From Alphaproteobacteria bacterium (lineage in GTDB: Bacteria; Pseudomonadota; Alphaproteobacteria; Rs-D84), in assembly GCA_029051085.1 (NCBI GenBank), contig JAIDLK010000055.1, forward strand, positions 1 through 7,104: a DNA stretch of 7,104 nt, written 5' to 3'. This document shows positions 1 to 4,699 of the stretch, one piece after another (the stretch's first letter is position 1; the number at the start of each line of letters is the position of its first letter). Under the pieces are notes generated by a model, which saw only the letters and a program-made list of their open reading frames with translations, did no database searches and was not told where the DNA came from. A program made the translations under genes and the position numbers.

Positions 1-31
1 CAATCATGGAACGTCCGGATTCTTGTCTCAT
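1..31 (-). CDS. Prepilin-like protein, N-terminal fragment (cut by window edge)
   Basis: Reading leftward, ATG at 31-29 opens a frame giving MRQESGRSMI and then a codon starting with G, where the window ends. A short polar leader ending in Gly, followed by R-S-M-I and a G-starting codon (which could be Glu), fits the type IV prepilin / pseudopilin pattern, in which peptidase cuts after Gly and Glu sits at +5 of a hydrophobic helix. From memory, SGRSMIEMLG-type starts are common in uncultured gut Alphaproteobacteria; this is recall, not a search. AGGGG (44-40) lies 8 nt upstream as a Shine-Dalgarno, and a good promoter precedes it. Only ten residues are visible, so the function is tentative. 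The role would be a pilin or pseudopilin-like protein anchored in the inner membrane. Confidence 0.5.
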   Translation of the reverse strand, partial: MRQESGRSMI

Positions 32-46
32 TTCCAATTCCCCTAT

Positions 47-75
47 TTGCTATTTGTTTTTTGTTATTATATCAT
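47..75 (+). promoter_or_regulatory. Candidate uvrC promoter, possibly leaderless
   Basis: TTGCTA (47-52) and TATCAT (70-75) are 17 bp apart on the plus strand, matching 4/6 and 5/6 of the sigma-70-type consensus. The expected start point (about 82-83) coincides with the uvrC ATG at 83, and no Shine-Dalgarno precedes that ATG. The site is AT-rich and overlaps the stronger leftward promoter, so this call is weaker. Confidence 0.35.
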
Positions 76-94
76 ATTTGGCATGAGTATTCAA
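66..94 (-). promoter_or_regulatory. Leftward promoter for the prepilin-like gene
   Basis: On the minus strand TTGAAT (94-89) and a perfect TATAAT (71-66) are separated by 17 bp, with TGA just before the -10 (extended -10). Transcription would start near 59, giving a leader of roughly 28 nt that contains the AGGGG ribosome binding site. The -35 lies inside the first codons of uvrC and the -10 overlaps the proposed uvrC promoter on the other strand. Confidence 0.55.
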
Positions 95-1507
95 TTTTCT
101 GATTTAATAGAAAATAGTCCTGGGGCGCCCGGCGTTTACAAGATGTATGACGCCGAAGGCACCCTGTTATACGTGGGCAAGGCAAAAAATCTGTCAAACC
201 GTTTAAAACAATATATCGACATCCCAAAACTGGAACCCCACAAACAGATAATGCGTTCGCTGGTTGCGCGCGTGGAATGGGAAACAGTCGCCACGGAATC
301 GGATGCATTGGTCCGGGAACAGGAACTAATAAAAACACAAAAACCGAAATACAACATAATGCTGACCGATGGAAAAATGTACCCCATGTTGGCATTGACG
401 GCGGGAGAATTTCCGCGCCTGTTGAAATTCCGCGGCAAAATATCCCAGCGGCGGGATGTATACGGCCCATATCCATCGGTATCGGCCCTGAACGAAACGA
501 TTAAAACCATTCAAAAAGTATGCCAAATCCGCACCTGCAACGACACTTACATGCGCAACCGCGCCCGGCCATGCCTGCTGCATCAAATCGGTCGATGCAG
601 CGCACCCTGCATGGGGACGCAAAATGACTATGGCGCGCGCGTATCTTTGGCGCGCCGCATCCTTACCGGGGACAGTGAACCGATTGTCAAAGACCTGGCC
701 GAACAGATGCAGCGATATTCAGACAATCTGGACTTTGAATCGGCCGCGGCATGCCGCGACAAAATCGCCGCATTGACACACACCGCAAATCGCGGTATGC
801 GGCGCCCAGCTGCACATAGCGCGAATTTAGACTGGCATGACACCGTTGCGGAATTGGAAAAATGGCTGGGTATAAAAATTGAATGCGCAGGCGTATTTGA
901 TAACTCACACCTGTTCGGAAAACATCCCGTCGGCGCAATGATTGCATTCGGCCATGACGGATTTATAAAATCAGCATACAGACACTTTAAACTGAATGAC
1001 ATGTCACGCGCCGGAAACGATATTGCCATGATGTCCGAATTTGTCGGACGCGCGATTGAACGCGGCCCAAAATTGGATTTGATAATCGTTGACGGCGGAC
1101 GCGCCCAGTGGAACATCGCACATCGGCGTGCCCCCAACATTCCGGTCCTTGGCGTTACCAAGGGCGAAGTACGCGATGGCGACGAACACTTTATCATGCC
1201 GGACGGGACCGAATGCCATGATTTGCCAAAGGATTCCAAACTGTTTTTATTGCTGCGCGCCGTCCGTGACGAAGCGCACAGATTCGTAATCACATATCAC
1301 CGCACAGTGCGCGCAAAAACGGTAACCGCATCCGTTCTGGACGAGATAGAGGGCATCGGCCCCGCACGCAAAAAAGCGCTGCTGCTGCACTTTGGTTCGG
1401 CCCGCGCTGTTGGCGATGCGGACATGCCGGCACTGTTAAAAGTTCCCGGTCTGGGAAAAAGTGCCGCCGAAAAAATATATGCCTATTTCCATTCCAACGT
1501 GGTATAA
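83..1507 (+). CDS. uvrC: UvrABC system protein C (excinuclease ABC subunit C), compact form
   Basis: UvrC makes the two incisions around a lesion in nucleotide excision repair after UvrA/UvrB loading. The 474-residue product shows all active parts. The GIY-YIG nuclease for the 3' cut has GVY at 17-19, YVG at 30-32, Arg40 and Glu81. Four cysteines (152, 164, 172, 176) form the set known to bind an iron-sulfur cluster in E. coli UvrC. A UVR (UvrB-binding) helix pair lies at about 196-232. The RNase H-like domain for the 5' cut has Asp273 in FDNSH, Asp337 in VDGG and His399 in RDEAHRF. A tandem helix-hairpin-helix DNA-binding tail lies at about 417-470. It is far shorter than the usual roughly 600 residues because the segment between UVR and RNase H is only about 40 residues. 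The ATG at 83 is chosen because the frame's TTG at 23 would add a non-homologous, AT-encoded tail overlapping the divergent gene. pgsA follows after 30 bp, a common pairing. Confidence 0.95.
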   Translation: MSIQFSDLIENSPGAPGVYKMYDAEGTLLYVGKAKNLSNRLKQYIDIPKLEPHKQIMRSLVARVEWETVATESDALVREQELIKTQKPKYNIMLTDGKMYPMLALTAGEFPRLLKFRGKISQRRDVYGPYPSVSALNETIKTIQKVCQIRTCNDTYMRNRARPCLLHQIGRCSAPCMGTQNDYGARVSLARRILTGDSEPIVKDLAEQMQRYSDNLDFESAAACRDKIAALTHTANRGMRRPAAHSANLDWHDTVAELEKWLGIKIECAGVFDNSHLFGKHPVGAMIAFGHDGFIKSAYRHFKLNDMSRAGNDIAMMSEFVGRAIERGPKLDLIIVDGGRAQWNIAHRRAPNIPVLGVTKGEVRDGDEHFIMPDGTECHDLPKDSKLFLLLRAVRDEAHRFVITYHRTVRAKTVTASVLDEIEGIGPARKKALLLHFGSARAVGDADMPALLKVPGLGKSAAEKIYAYFHSNVV

Positions 1508-1508
1508 T
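1500..1508 (+). promoter_or_regulatory. Extended -10 promoter for pgsA
   Basis: TGGTATAAT (1500-1508) is an extended -10 (TGn plus perfect TATAAT) that overlaps the uvrC stop codon (1505-1507). The position where a -35 would sit (1480-1485, TGCCTA) is poor, as is usual for extended -10 promoters. Initiation near 1515 would leave a short leader carrying the AAGGAGA ribosome binding site (1524-1530). pgsA may therefore be transcribed both from uvrC and independently. Confidence 0.5.
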
Positions 1509-1537
1509 ATGCTTATTCATATAAAGGAGAAAAACAT

Positions 1538-2140
1538 ATGAAATTTTTTGTGAACTTTTTATCGGCGTTCCGCATTGCGGCGGCGTTTGCAATTATCCCG
1601 ACACTGATGTTTCAAATGTATTGGACATCATTCATACTGTTCGTTCTGGGCGCGGTGTCAGACTGGTTCGACGGATACCTGGCGCGTAAATACAATGTAT
1701 GCAGCAAAATCGGCGGCGTTATGGACCACATCGGCGACAAGCTGCTGGTGGTAAACACTTTGATAATGTTAACCGTTATGATGCCGGTTTGGTTCATCGT
1801 TGTACCCATAATCATTTTGATTGCACGCGAACTGTACATCAGCGGCCTGCGCGAATTCCTGGGAACCCAGAAAATTGAAATGCCTGTACCAAAGGCCCGT
1901 TTCTCTATGGGAAAAATCAAGACCACACTTCAGATGATAACAATTGCGGCATTCTTGGGACTGTTTGTAATAACGACAACCGTATCCCCGGCCGGCATTA
2001 CCCGCGGCACATTGGTCGCAATGAACGTAATATCCCAGATTGGTATATTCGGTCTGTGGCTGTCACTGTTGGCATCCGTTTGGTCTGCGACACAATATAC
2101 AATGACATTTGCGCAAAAGATAAAGCAAATCAAAAAGTAA
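1538..2140 (+). CDS. pgsA: CDP-diacylglycerol--glycerol-3-phosphate 3-phosphatidyltransferase
   Basis: PgsA transfers a phosphatidyl group from CDP-diacylglycerol to glycerol-3-phosphate, releasing CMP. This is the committed step to phosphatidylglycerol and cardiolipin in the inner membrane. The 200-residue product has the full CDP-alcohol phosphatidyltransferase signature: Asp42, Asp45-Gly46, Ala49-Arg50, Gly59, Asp63 and Asp67 with exact family spacing; the aspartates bind the metal and CDP. The stretch SGLREFLGTQKIEMPVPK and the following GKIKTTLQM (102-133) are characteristic of PgsA rather than of phosphatidylserine or choline-type enzymes. Hydrophobic segments at about 8-25, 28-40, 69-95, 132-149 and 160-188 agree with a multi-pass membrane protein, and the C-terminus is lysine-rich. 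AAGGAGA sits 7 nt before the ATG. It lies downstream of uvrC, a frequent bacterial neighbourhood, with a terminator right after. Confidence 0.95.
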   Translation: MKFFVNFLSAFRIAAAFAIIPTLMFQMYWTSFILFVLGAVSDWFDGYLARKYNVCSKIGGVMDHIGDKLLVVNTLIMLTVMMPVWFIVVPIIILIARELYISGLREFLGTQKIEMPVPKARFSMGKIKTTLQMITIAAFLGLFVITTTVSPAGITRGTLVAMNVISQIGIFGLWLSLLASVWSATQYTMTFAQKIKQIKK

Positions 2141-2162
2141 AAAAGCGCGCTATATGCATGAA

Positions 2163-2192
2163 ATCCGCCACTTTTACGTGGCGGATATTTTT
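2163..2192 (+). terminator. Rho-independent terminator after pgsA
   Basis: ATCCGCCAC (2163-2171) pairs perfectly with GTGGCGGAT (2178-2186) around a TTTTAC loop and is followed by ATTTTT (2187-2192). It ends the rightward uvrC-pgsA transcript. On the other strand the same hairpin follows the stop of the HTH gene by a few bases, but only TTT comes after it, so leftward termination would be weaker. Confidence 0.85.
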
Positions 2193-2470
2193 CAATCGGC
2201 ATCAACAAATAAAACATCGTTGTCCATTTTCTTTAATGGGGTCAACTCCCGCGCGCCGGTAAATTTACGCGTTCGCATTTGCATGAACGCCAGCGTCATA
2301 ATACGCCCCATCATATTCCCCGGCCCCAGCTTTCGTCCGCGCTCAACCATATTATATTCACGCGGGGTTATGCCCAATATCTTGGCCGCATCAGTATTTC
2401 TGATTTTTGCATTTTGACGGCCATGTCGCATGGCACGGCCAATGTACTTTAAATCAATGTATATTTGCAT
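2192..2470 (-). CDS. Small XRE-like helix-turn-helix protein
   Basis: This is a 92-residue basic protein that I cannot name. Residues about 24-47 (AAKILGITPREYNMVERGRK at 28-47) look like the scaffold and recognition helices of the XRE/Cro family: an alanine-rich helix, LGIT turn, and a recognition helix ending in ERG. The tail is short, without an obvious ligand or oligomer domain, and ends with acidic residues (DNDVLFVDAD). A sequence-specific DNA-binding regulator is inferred. The ATG at 2470 is chosen because GGAGGA (2480-2475) sits 4 nt upstream; the same frame stays open to 2566, but that extension would run through a terminator hairpin. It stands alone, convergent with pgsA and downstream of a structured RNA that may control it. 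The stop is TGA. Confidence 0.72.
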   Translation of the reverse strand: MQIYIDLKYIGRAMRHGRQNAKIRNTDAAKILGITPREYNMVERGRKLGPGNMMGRIMTLAFMQMRTRKFTGARELTPLKKMDNDVLFVDAD

Positions 2471-2496
2471 TTTATCCTCCGTTGTTTTTTGCAAAT

Positions 2497-2524
2497 AAAA
2501 AACACCGCCGTGATGAAGGGCGGT
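2497..2524 (-). terminator. Intrinsic terminator between the structured RNA and the HTH gene
   Basis: On the minus strand ACCGCC (2524-2519) pairs with GGCGGT (2509-2504) around a 9-nt loop and is followed by G and six T (2502-2497). The tract ends 16 nt before the GGAGGA of the HTH gene, so transcripts from 2655-2682 or from dnaJ must pass it to reach that gene. Positions 2521-2524 are shared with the 10-bp upstream stem, making the two folds compete. Confidence 0.75.
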
Positions 2525-2649
2525 TGGAGGCTCAAAACTACTGTAATAATAGTGTTGCTTATTCAATATATTCGCAACCCTCCAACCGGTTGTGGAGTTA
2601 AAAGTTACAAGAGGCTTTGAGACCTCACATCGGTAATCACCCGATGCAC
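2497..2649 (-). ncRNA. Structured RNA: candidate attenuator leader or terminated small RNA
   Basis: Between dnaJ and the HTH gene, the minus strand has a strong promoter, about 150 nt without a convincing reading frame, and an intrinsic terminator. Visible elements in RNA order: a hairpin CATCGG/CCGATG (2646-2641 with 2633-2628); a hairpin GAGG/CCTC (2626-2623 with 2614-2611); a perfect 10-bp stem CGGTTGGAGG/CCTCCAACCG (2588-2579 with 2530-2521) enclosing a hairpin GTTGC/GCAAC (2578-2574 with 2558-2554) and a weaker ACTA/TAGT one (2553-2550 with 2540-2537); then the terminator. The 10-bp stem takes up the first bases of the terminator's 5' arm, as an antiterminator would. I compared it from memory with tRNA, 4.5S, 6S, tmRNA and common riboswitches (TPP, FMN, cobalamin, SAM, lysine, glycine) and saw no match. 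Whether it acts in cis or trans is open. Confidence 0.55.
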
Positions 2650-2654
2650 TATGA

Positions 2655-2682
2655 ATTATAGCATAAAACCGCGCACGCGCAA
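2655..2682 (-). promoter_or_regulatory. Strong promoter for the structured RNA
   Basis: On the minus strand TTGCGC (2682-2677), a 16-bp spacer and TGC plus a perfect TATAAT (2660-2655) lie just past the dnaJ stop. Transcription would begin at about 2647-2649, a G immediately before the first hairpin. No strong terminator separates dnaJ from it (only a GC-rich patch followed by TTTT), so dnaJ readthrough could also feed this unit. Confidence 0.65.
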
Positions 2683-2686
2683 GTTA

Positions 2687-3814
2687 TTAAAACCAGCCTT
2701 TTTTACCCGGTTTGGTTTCGGCAAATTCGGCCAACAATTTTTTCTGTTTATCAGACAGTTTCGTCGGAATTTTTATACCGATTTCTATATACAAATCACC
2801 AAAGCTGCCTGCGCGCCGCCCCGGCATACCGTGACCGCGCACGCGCAGACGTTCCCCAACCTGGGTTCCGGCGGCAACCTTTACCGATAATGTCTTGTCA
2901 TCGATTGTTTCAACATCTATCTCGCCGCCCAGTGCCAATGTTGTGAACGGAATATCCATACGCATGATTAAGTCGGTCCCGGCGCGTTCAAACCGCTTGT
3001 CCGGGCGGACACGCACATCCAAATAAAAGTCCCCTGCCGGGCCGCCGTTTGTGCCGGCCTCGCCCTGGCCCGCCAATCTTAATCGCGCCCCATCTTCGAT
3101 ACCGGCGGGAATTTTTACCTCAAGCGTGCGCAACTTTGCCGTGGCCCCCGTCCCGTCGCAAGCCGTGCACTTCTTATCAATCTTGTGACCGGTACCGCTG
3201 CATTCCGGGCACGGCGTTTCCATCGCGAAAAAGCCCTGTTGCATGCGGACATATCCGGAACCACCGCATTTTGGGCATGTTGGCGCCGGCTTGCCGTCGG
3301 CGGTGCCATATCCGTGACACTTTTCGCACTGGGCATTGCTGGTAAATTTTACGGTATGCGTTTTGCCAAAATATGCATCTTTTAGGTCAATTACAACCTC
3401 ATCCAGCAAATCGCGTCCGCGTCTATCCGCCGGGCCACGCGATGCACCCGCGCCGCCGCCAAAATCACCGAATCCGAAACCACGCATCGCCTCGCGCAGG
3501 ATATCCTCCATCCCGGCGCCGCCACCCATGTTGAAATTAAAGCCCCCACCAAACGGATTACCACCCGCCCCGGCCGATGCGCCGTTACCGCCGGCAAACG
3601 CGGCACTGCCAAAACGGTCATATGCCGCCCTCTTTTGCGGGTCTTTTAAAATGTCAAAAGCGTTGTTTACTTCTTTAAACTTATCCTCGGCCGATTTATC
3701 ACCCGGGTTACGATCCGGATGGTATTTCATAACCAACTTGTGATAGGCTTTCTTTATATCGGCATCCGACGCATCACGCGCGACCCCTAAAACTTCATAT
3801 GGATTGCTGTTCAT
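2687..3814 (-). CDS. dnaJ: Chaperone protein DnaJ (Hsp40, type I)
   Basis: DnaJ delivers unfolded clients to DnaK and stimulates its ATPase in the cytoplasm. The 375-residue product is a full-length class I Hsp40. It has a J domain at about 4-70 with the catalytic HPD at 32-34, a Gly/Phe-rich linker at about 71-125, four zinc-binding CxxCxGxG repeats (cysteine pairs 163/166, 180/183, 202/205, 216/219) and a C-terminal substrate-binding beta region at about 225-350. Every expected cysteine and the HPD triad are present. The start is fixed by the J domain, which begins directly at NPYEVLGV; the upstream Shine-Dalgarno (GGA at 3825-3823) is weak. dnaK and grpE are not in the window. Transcription likely begins at the promoter at 3854-3882; I see no clear heat-shock sigma-32 element. 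Confidence 0.97.
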   Translation of the reverse strand: MNSNPYEVLGVARDASDADIKKAYHKLVMKYHPDRNPGDKSAEDKFKEVNNAFDILKDPQKRAAYDRFGSAAFAGGNGASAGAGGNPFGGGFNFNMGGGAGMEDILREAMRGFGFGDFGGGAGASRGPADRRGRDLLDEVVIDLKDAYFGKTHTVKFTSNAQCEKCHGYGTADGKPAPTCPKCGGSGYVRMQQGFFAMETPCPECSGTGHKIDKKCTACDGTGATAKLRTLEVKIPAGIEDGARLRLAGQGEAGTNGGPAGDFYLDVRVRPDKRFERAGTDLIMRMDIPFTTLALGGEIDVETIDDKTLSVKVAAGTQVGERLRVRGHGMPGRRAGSFGDLYIEIGIKIPTKLSDKQKKLLAEFAETKPGKKGWF

Positions 3815-3853
3815 TTTTTTCGTCCGTATTATTTTCCAAAAATATATAGGTCC

Positions 3854-3882
3854 ATTATACTAAAAATCAAGCCCAATGAAAA
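3854..3882 (-). promoter_or_regulatory. dnaJ promoter
   Basis: On the minus strand TTTTCA (3882-3877) and a perfect TATAAT (3859-3854) are 17 bp apart, placing the start near 3847 and leaving a leader of about 33 nt. The -35 is also the T-rich tail of the terminator of the upstream leftward gene. Confidence 0.5.
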
Positions 3883-3912
3883 CCCAGACTGACAGAAAAA
3901 TGCCAGTCTGGG
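3877..3912 (-). terminator. Rho-independent terminator after the HAD-like gene
   Basis: CCCAGACTG (3912-3904 on the minus strand) pairs perfectly with CAGTCTGGG (3891-3883); with CA/TG pairing inside, the stem could extend across a single mismatch. TTTTCATT follows on the minus strand. It sits 28 nt past the stop of the HAD-like gene and directly abuts the dnaJ promoter. Confidence 0.75.
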
Positions 3913-3939
3913 AAATCATACCCGAAAAAACAGGATTCT

Positions 3940-4536
3940 TTACCGACGCCGCGCCAAAAATTCCTTAAACTCATGCAGATTTGTAAAAACACGCGGGTTA
4001 CAGTGATGATGTATATTTGACTCGGCAGCGGCACCTGCAATCAGTACTGGAATAATACGCCACCGCGCCGGCCAATCCAAATCGCACGCACGCGTCCCCA
4101 GGATATAGTTCATCACATTCTCATCCGCAGCGGTCGAAGAACACAAATAACCGCGCTTTGACGCAAACGGACTGATTAACTCATAATGCGAAGCCACATT
4201 CATACACGGCGCAATCGCGCGATATTTCTGCTCCAACTTATAAGCCTGGCCCGGAAACGCCATCTGGCCACAGAACTCTATCGTTACCCCCGGCATGCGC
4301 GCCATTGCATCCAAAGCCTCTATCGCACCGCTGCGAACCTTGGGATTTTTTGCACATTTGTACAATACATTTGCAATGTCGGCCGCCATAAAACGACGCC
4401 CAATGCCATATTTATACGCCAGCGTCAATGCCGCACCCTTTACCCGACCATAGTCAGCGCGGGCGACTTCAGAAAAGTTTTGGTCAACAGGCTCAAACAC
4501 AACCCCGTTCAAATCAATAATCAATTTCTTTTTCAT
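3940..4536 (-). CDS. Degenerate HAD-like protein, function unknown
   Basis: This is a 198-residue protein, probably cytoplasmic since no signal or membrane segment is visible. The start KKKLIIDLNGVVFEP matches HAD motif I (strand followed by DxDGV/T), with the nucleophile Asp8 kept but the second Asp, the usual acid/base, replaced by Asn10. The expected end of the second strand, VTIEFCG (84-90), has Cys where Ser/Thr is usual, and no clear DD motif is seen later. The C-terminal VFTNLHEFKEFL (183-194) resembles the closing helix of HAD hydrolases such as those acting on small phosphates. The call rests mainly on motif I. It may be an inactive or altered phosphohydrolase; no substrate can be named. 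GAGG (4548-4545) lies 8 nt upstream of the ATG. It is divergent from parE, with its own promoter and terminator, so it appears monocistronic. Confidence 0.65.
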   Translation of the reverse strand: MKKKLIIDLNGVVFEPVDQNFSEVARADYGRVKGAALTLAYKYGIGRRFMAADIANVLYKCAKNPKVRSGAIEALDAMARMPGVTIEFCGQMAFPGQAYKLEQKYRAIAPCMNVASHYELISPFASKRGYLCSSTAADENVMNYILGTRACDLDWPARWRIIPVLIAGAAAESNIHHHCNPRVFTNLHEFKEFLARRR

Positions 4537-4570
4537 AACAAAACCTCGCTATTCTATTATAACGACAAAA

Positions 4571-4597
4571 ATTATACCAAAAAACATATTTTGTCAA
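4571..4597 (-). promoter_or_regulatory. Promoter for the HAD-like gene
   Basis: A perfect TTGACA (4597-4592) and a perfect TATAAT (4576-4571) preceded by TGG (extended -10) lie on the minus strand. The spacer is 15 bp, shorter than ideal. Further TATAAT copies on this strand at 4561-4556 and 4608-4603 have poorer -35 partners. The start would be near 4564, leaving a leader of about 28 nt. Confidence 0.55.
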
Positions 4598-4661
4598 GAG
4601 ATATTATAAAGTATCTATTCCCATCGTGCCAACAAAAGGCCACGGAAGATATTCTTTGGGC

Positions 4662-4691
4662 TTGCACAAAATCGAATAATGTTCTAATAAT
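4662..4691 (+). promoter_or_regulatory. Candidate parE promoter, possibly leaderless
   Basis: TTGCAC (4662-4667) and AATAAT (4686-4691) are 18 bp apart. The predicted start point (about 4698-4700) falls on the parE ATG at 4700, which has no Shine-Dalgarno before it. Both hexamers are imperfect and the region is AT-rich, so this is a tentative call. Confidence 0.3.
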
Positions 4692-4699
4692 TATATGCT

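Noticed and set aside
23..82. N-terminal extension of UvrC from TTG at 23
   Set aside because: It adds hydrophobic residues absent from UvrC, begins at a TTG inside the divergent gene, and overlaps both promoters. UvrC homology begins near the ATG at 83.
628..1293. 221-codon minus-strand frame inside uvrC
   Set aside because: It is opposite a catalytic-residue-complete uvrC frame; low-complexity antisense composition with no recognisable motif.
2471..2566. Upstream extension of the HTH protein to an ATG at 2566
   Set aside because: The extension crosses the terminator hairpin and U-tract, while the ATG at 2470 has a GGAGGA site at ideal distance.
2521..2588. tRNA gene, suggested by a 9-10 bp stem closing a region of about 68 nt
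   Set aside because: No T-loop TTCGA-type sequence, no D-arm or 5-bp anticodon stem in place, and the enclosed hairpins do not fit a cloverleaf on either strand.
2497..2649. 6S, 4.5S/SRP RNA, tmRNA or a common riboswitch
   Set aside because: The GGAAG/GCAGCC-type SRP loop, the paired ends and central bubble of 6S, the tRNA-like ends of tmRNA, and the signatures of TPP, FMN, cobalamin, SAM or lysine aptamers are not seen. This judgement is by eye only.
3336..3743. 135-codon plus-strand frame opposite dnaJ, rich in Pro and Ala
   Set aside because: It is the mirror of the Gly-rich linker of DnaJ; composition explains the open frame.
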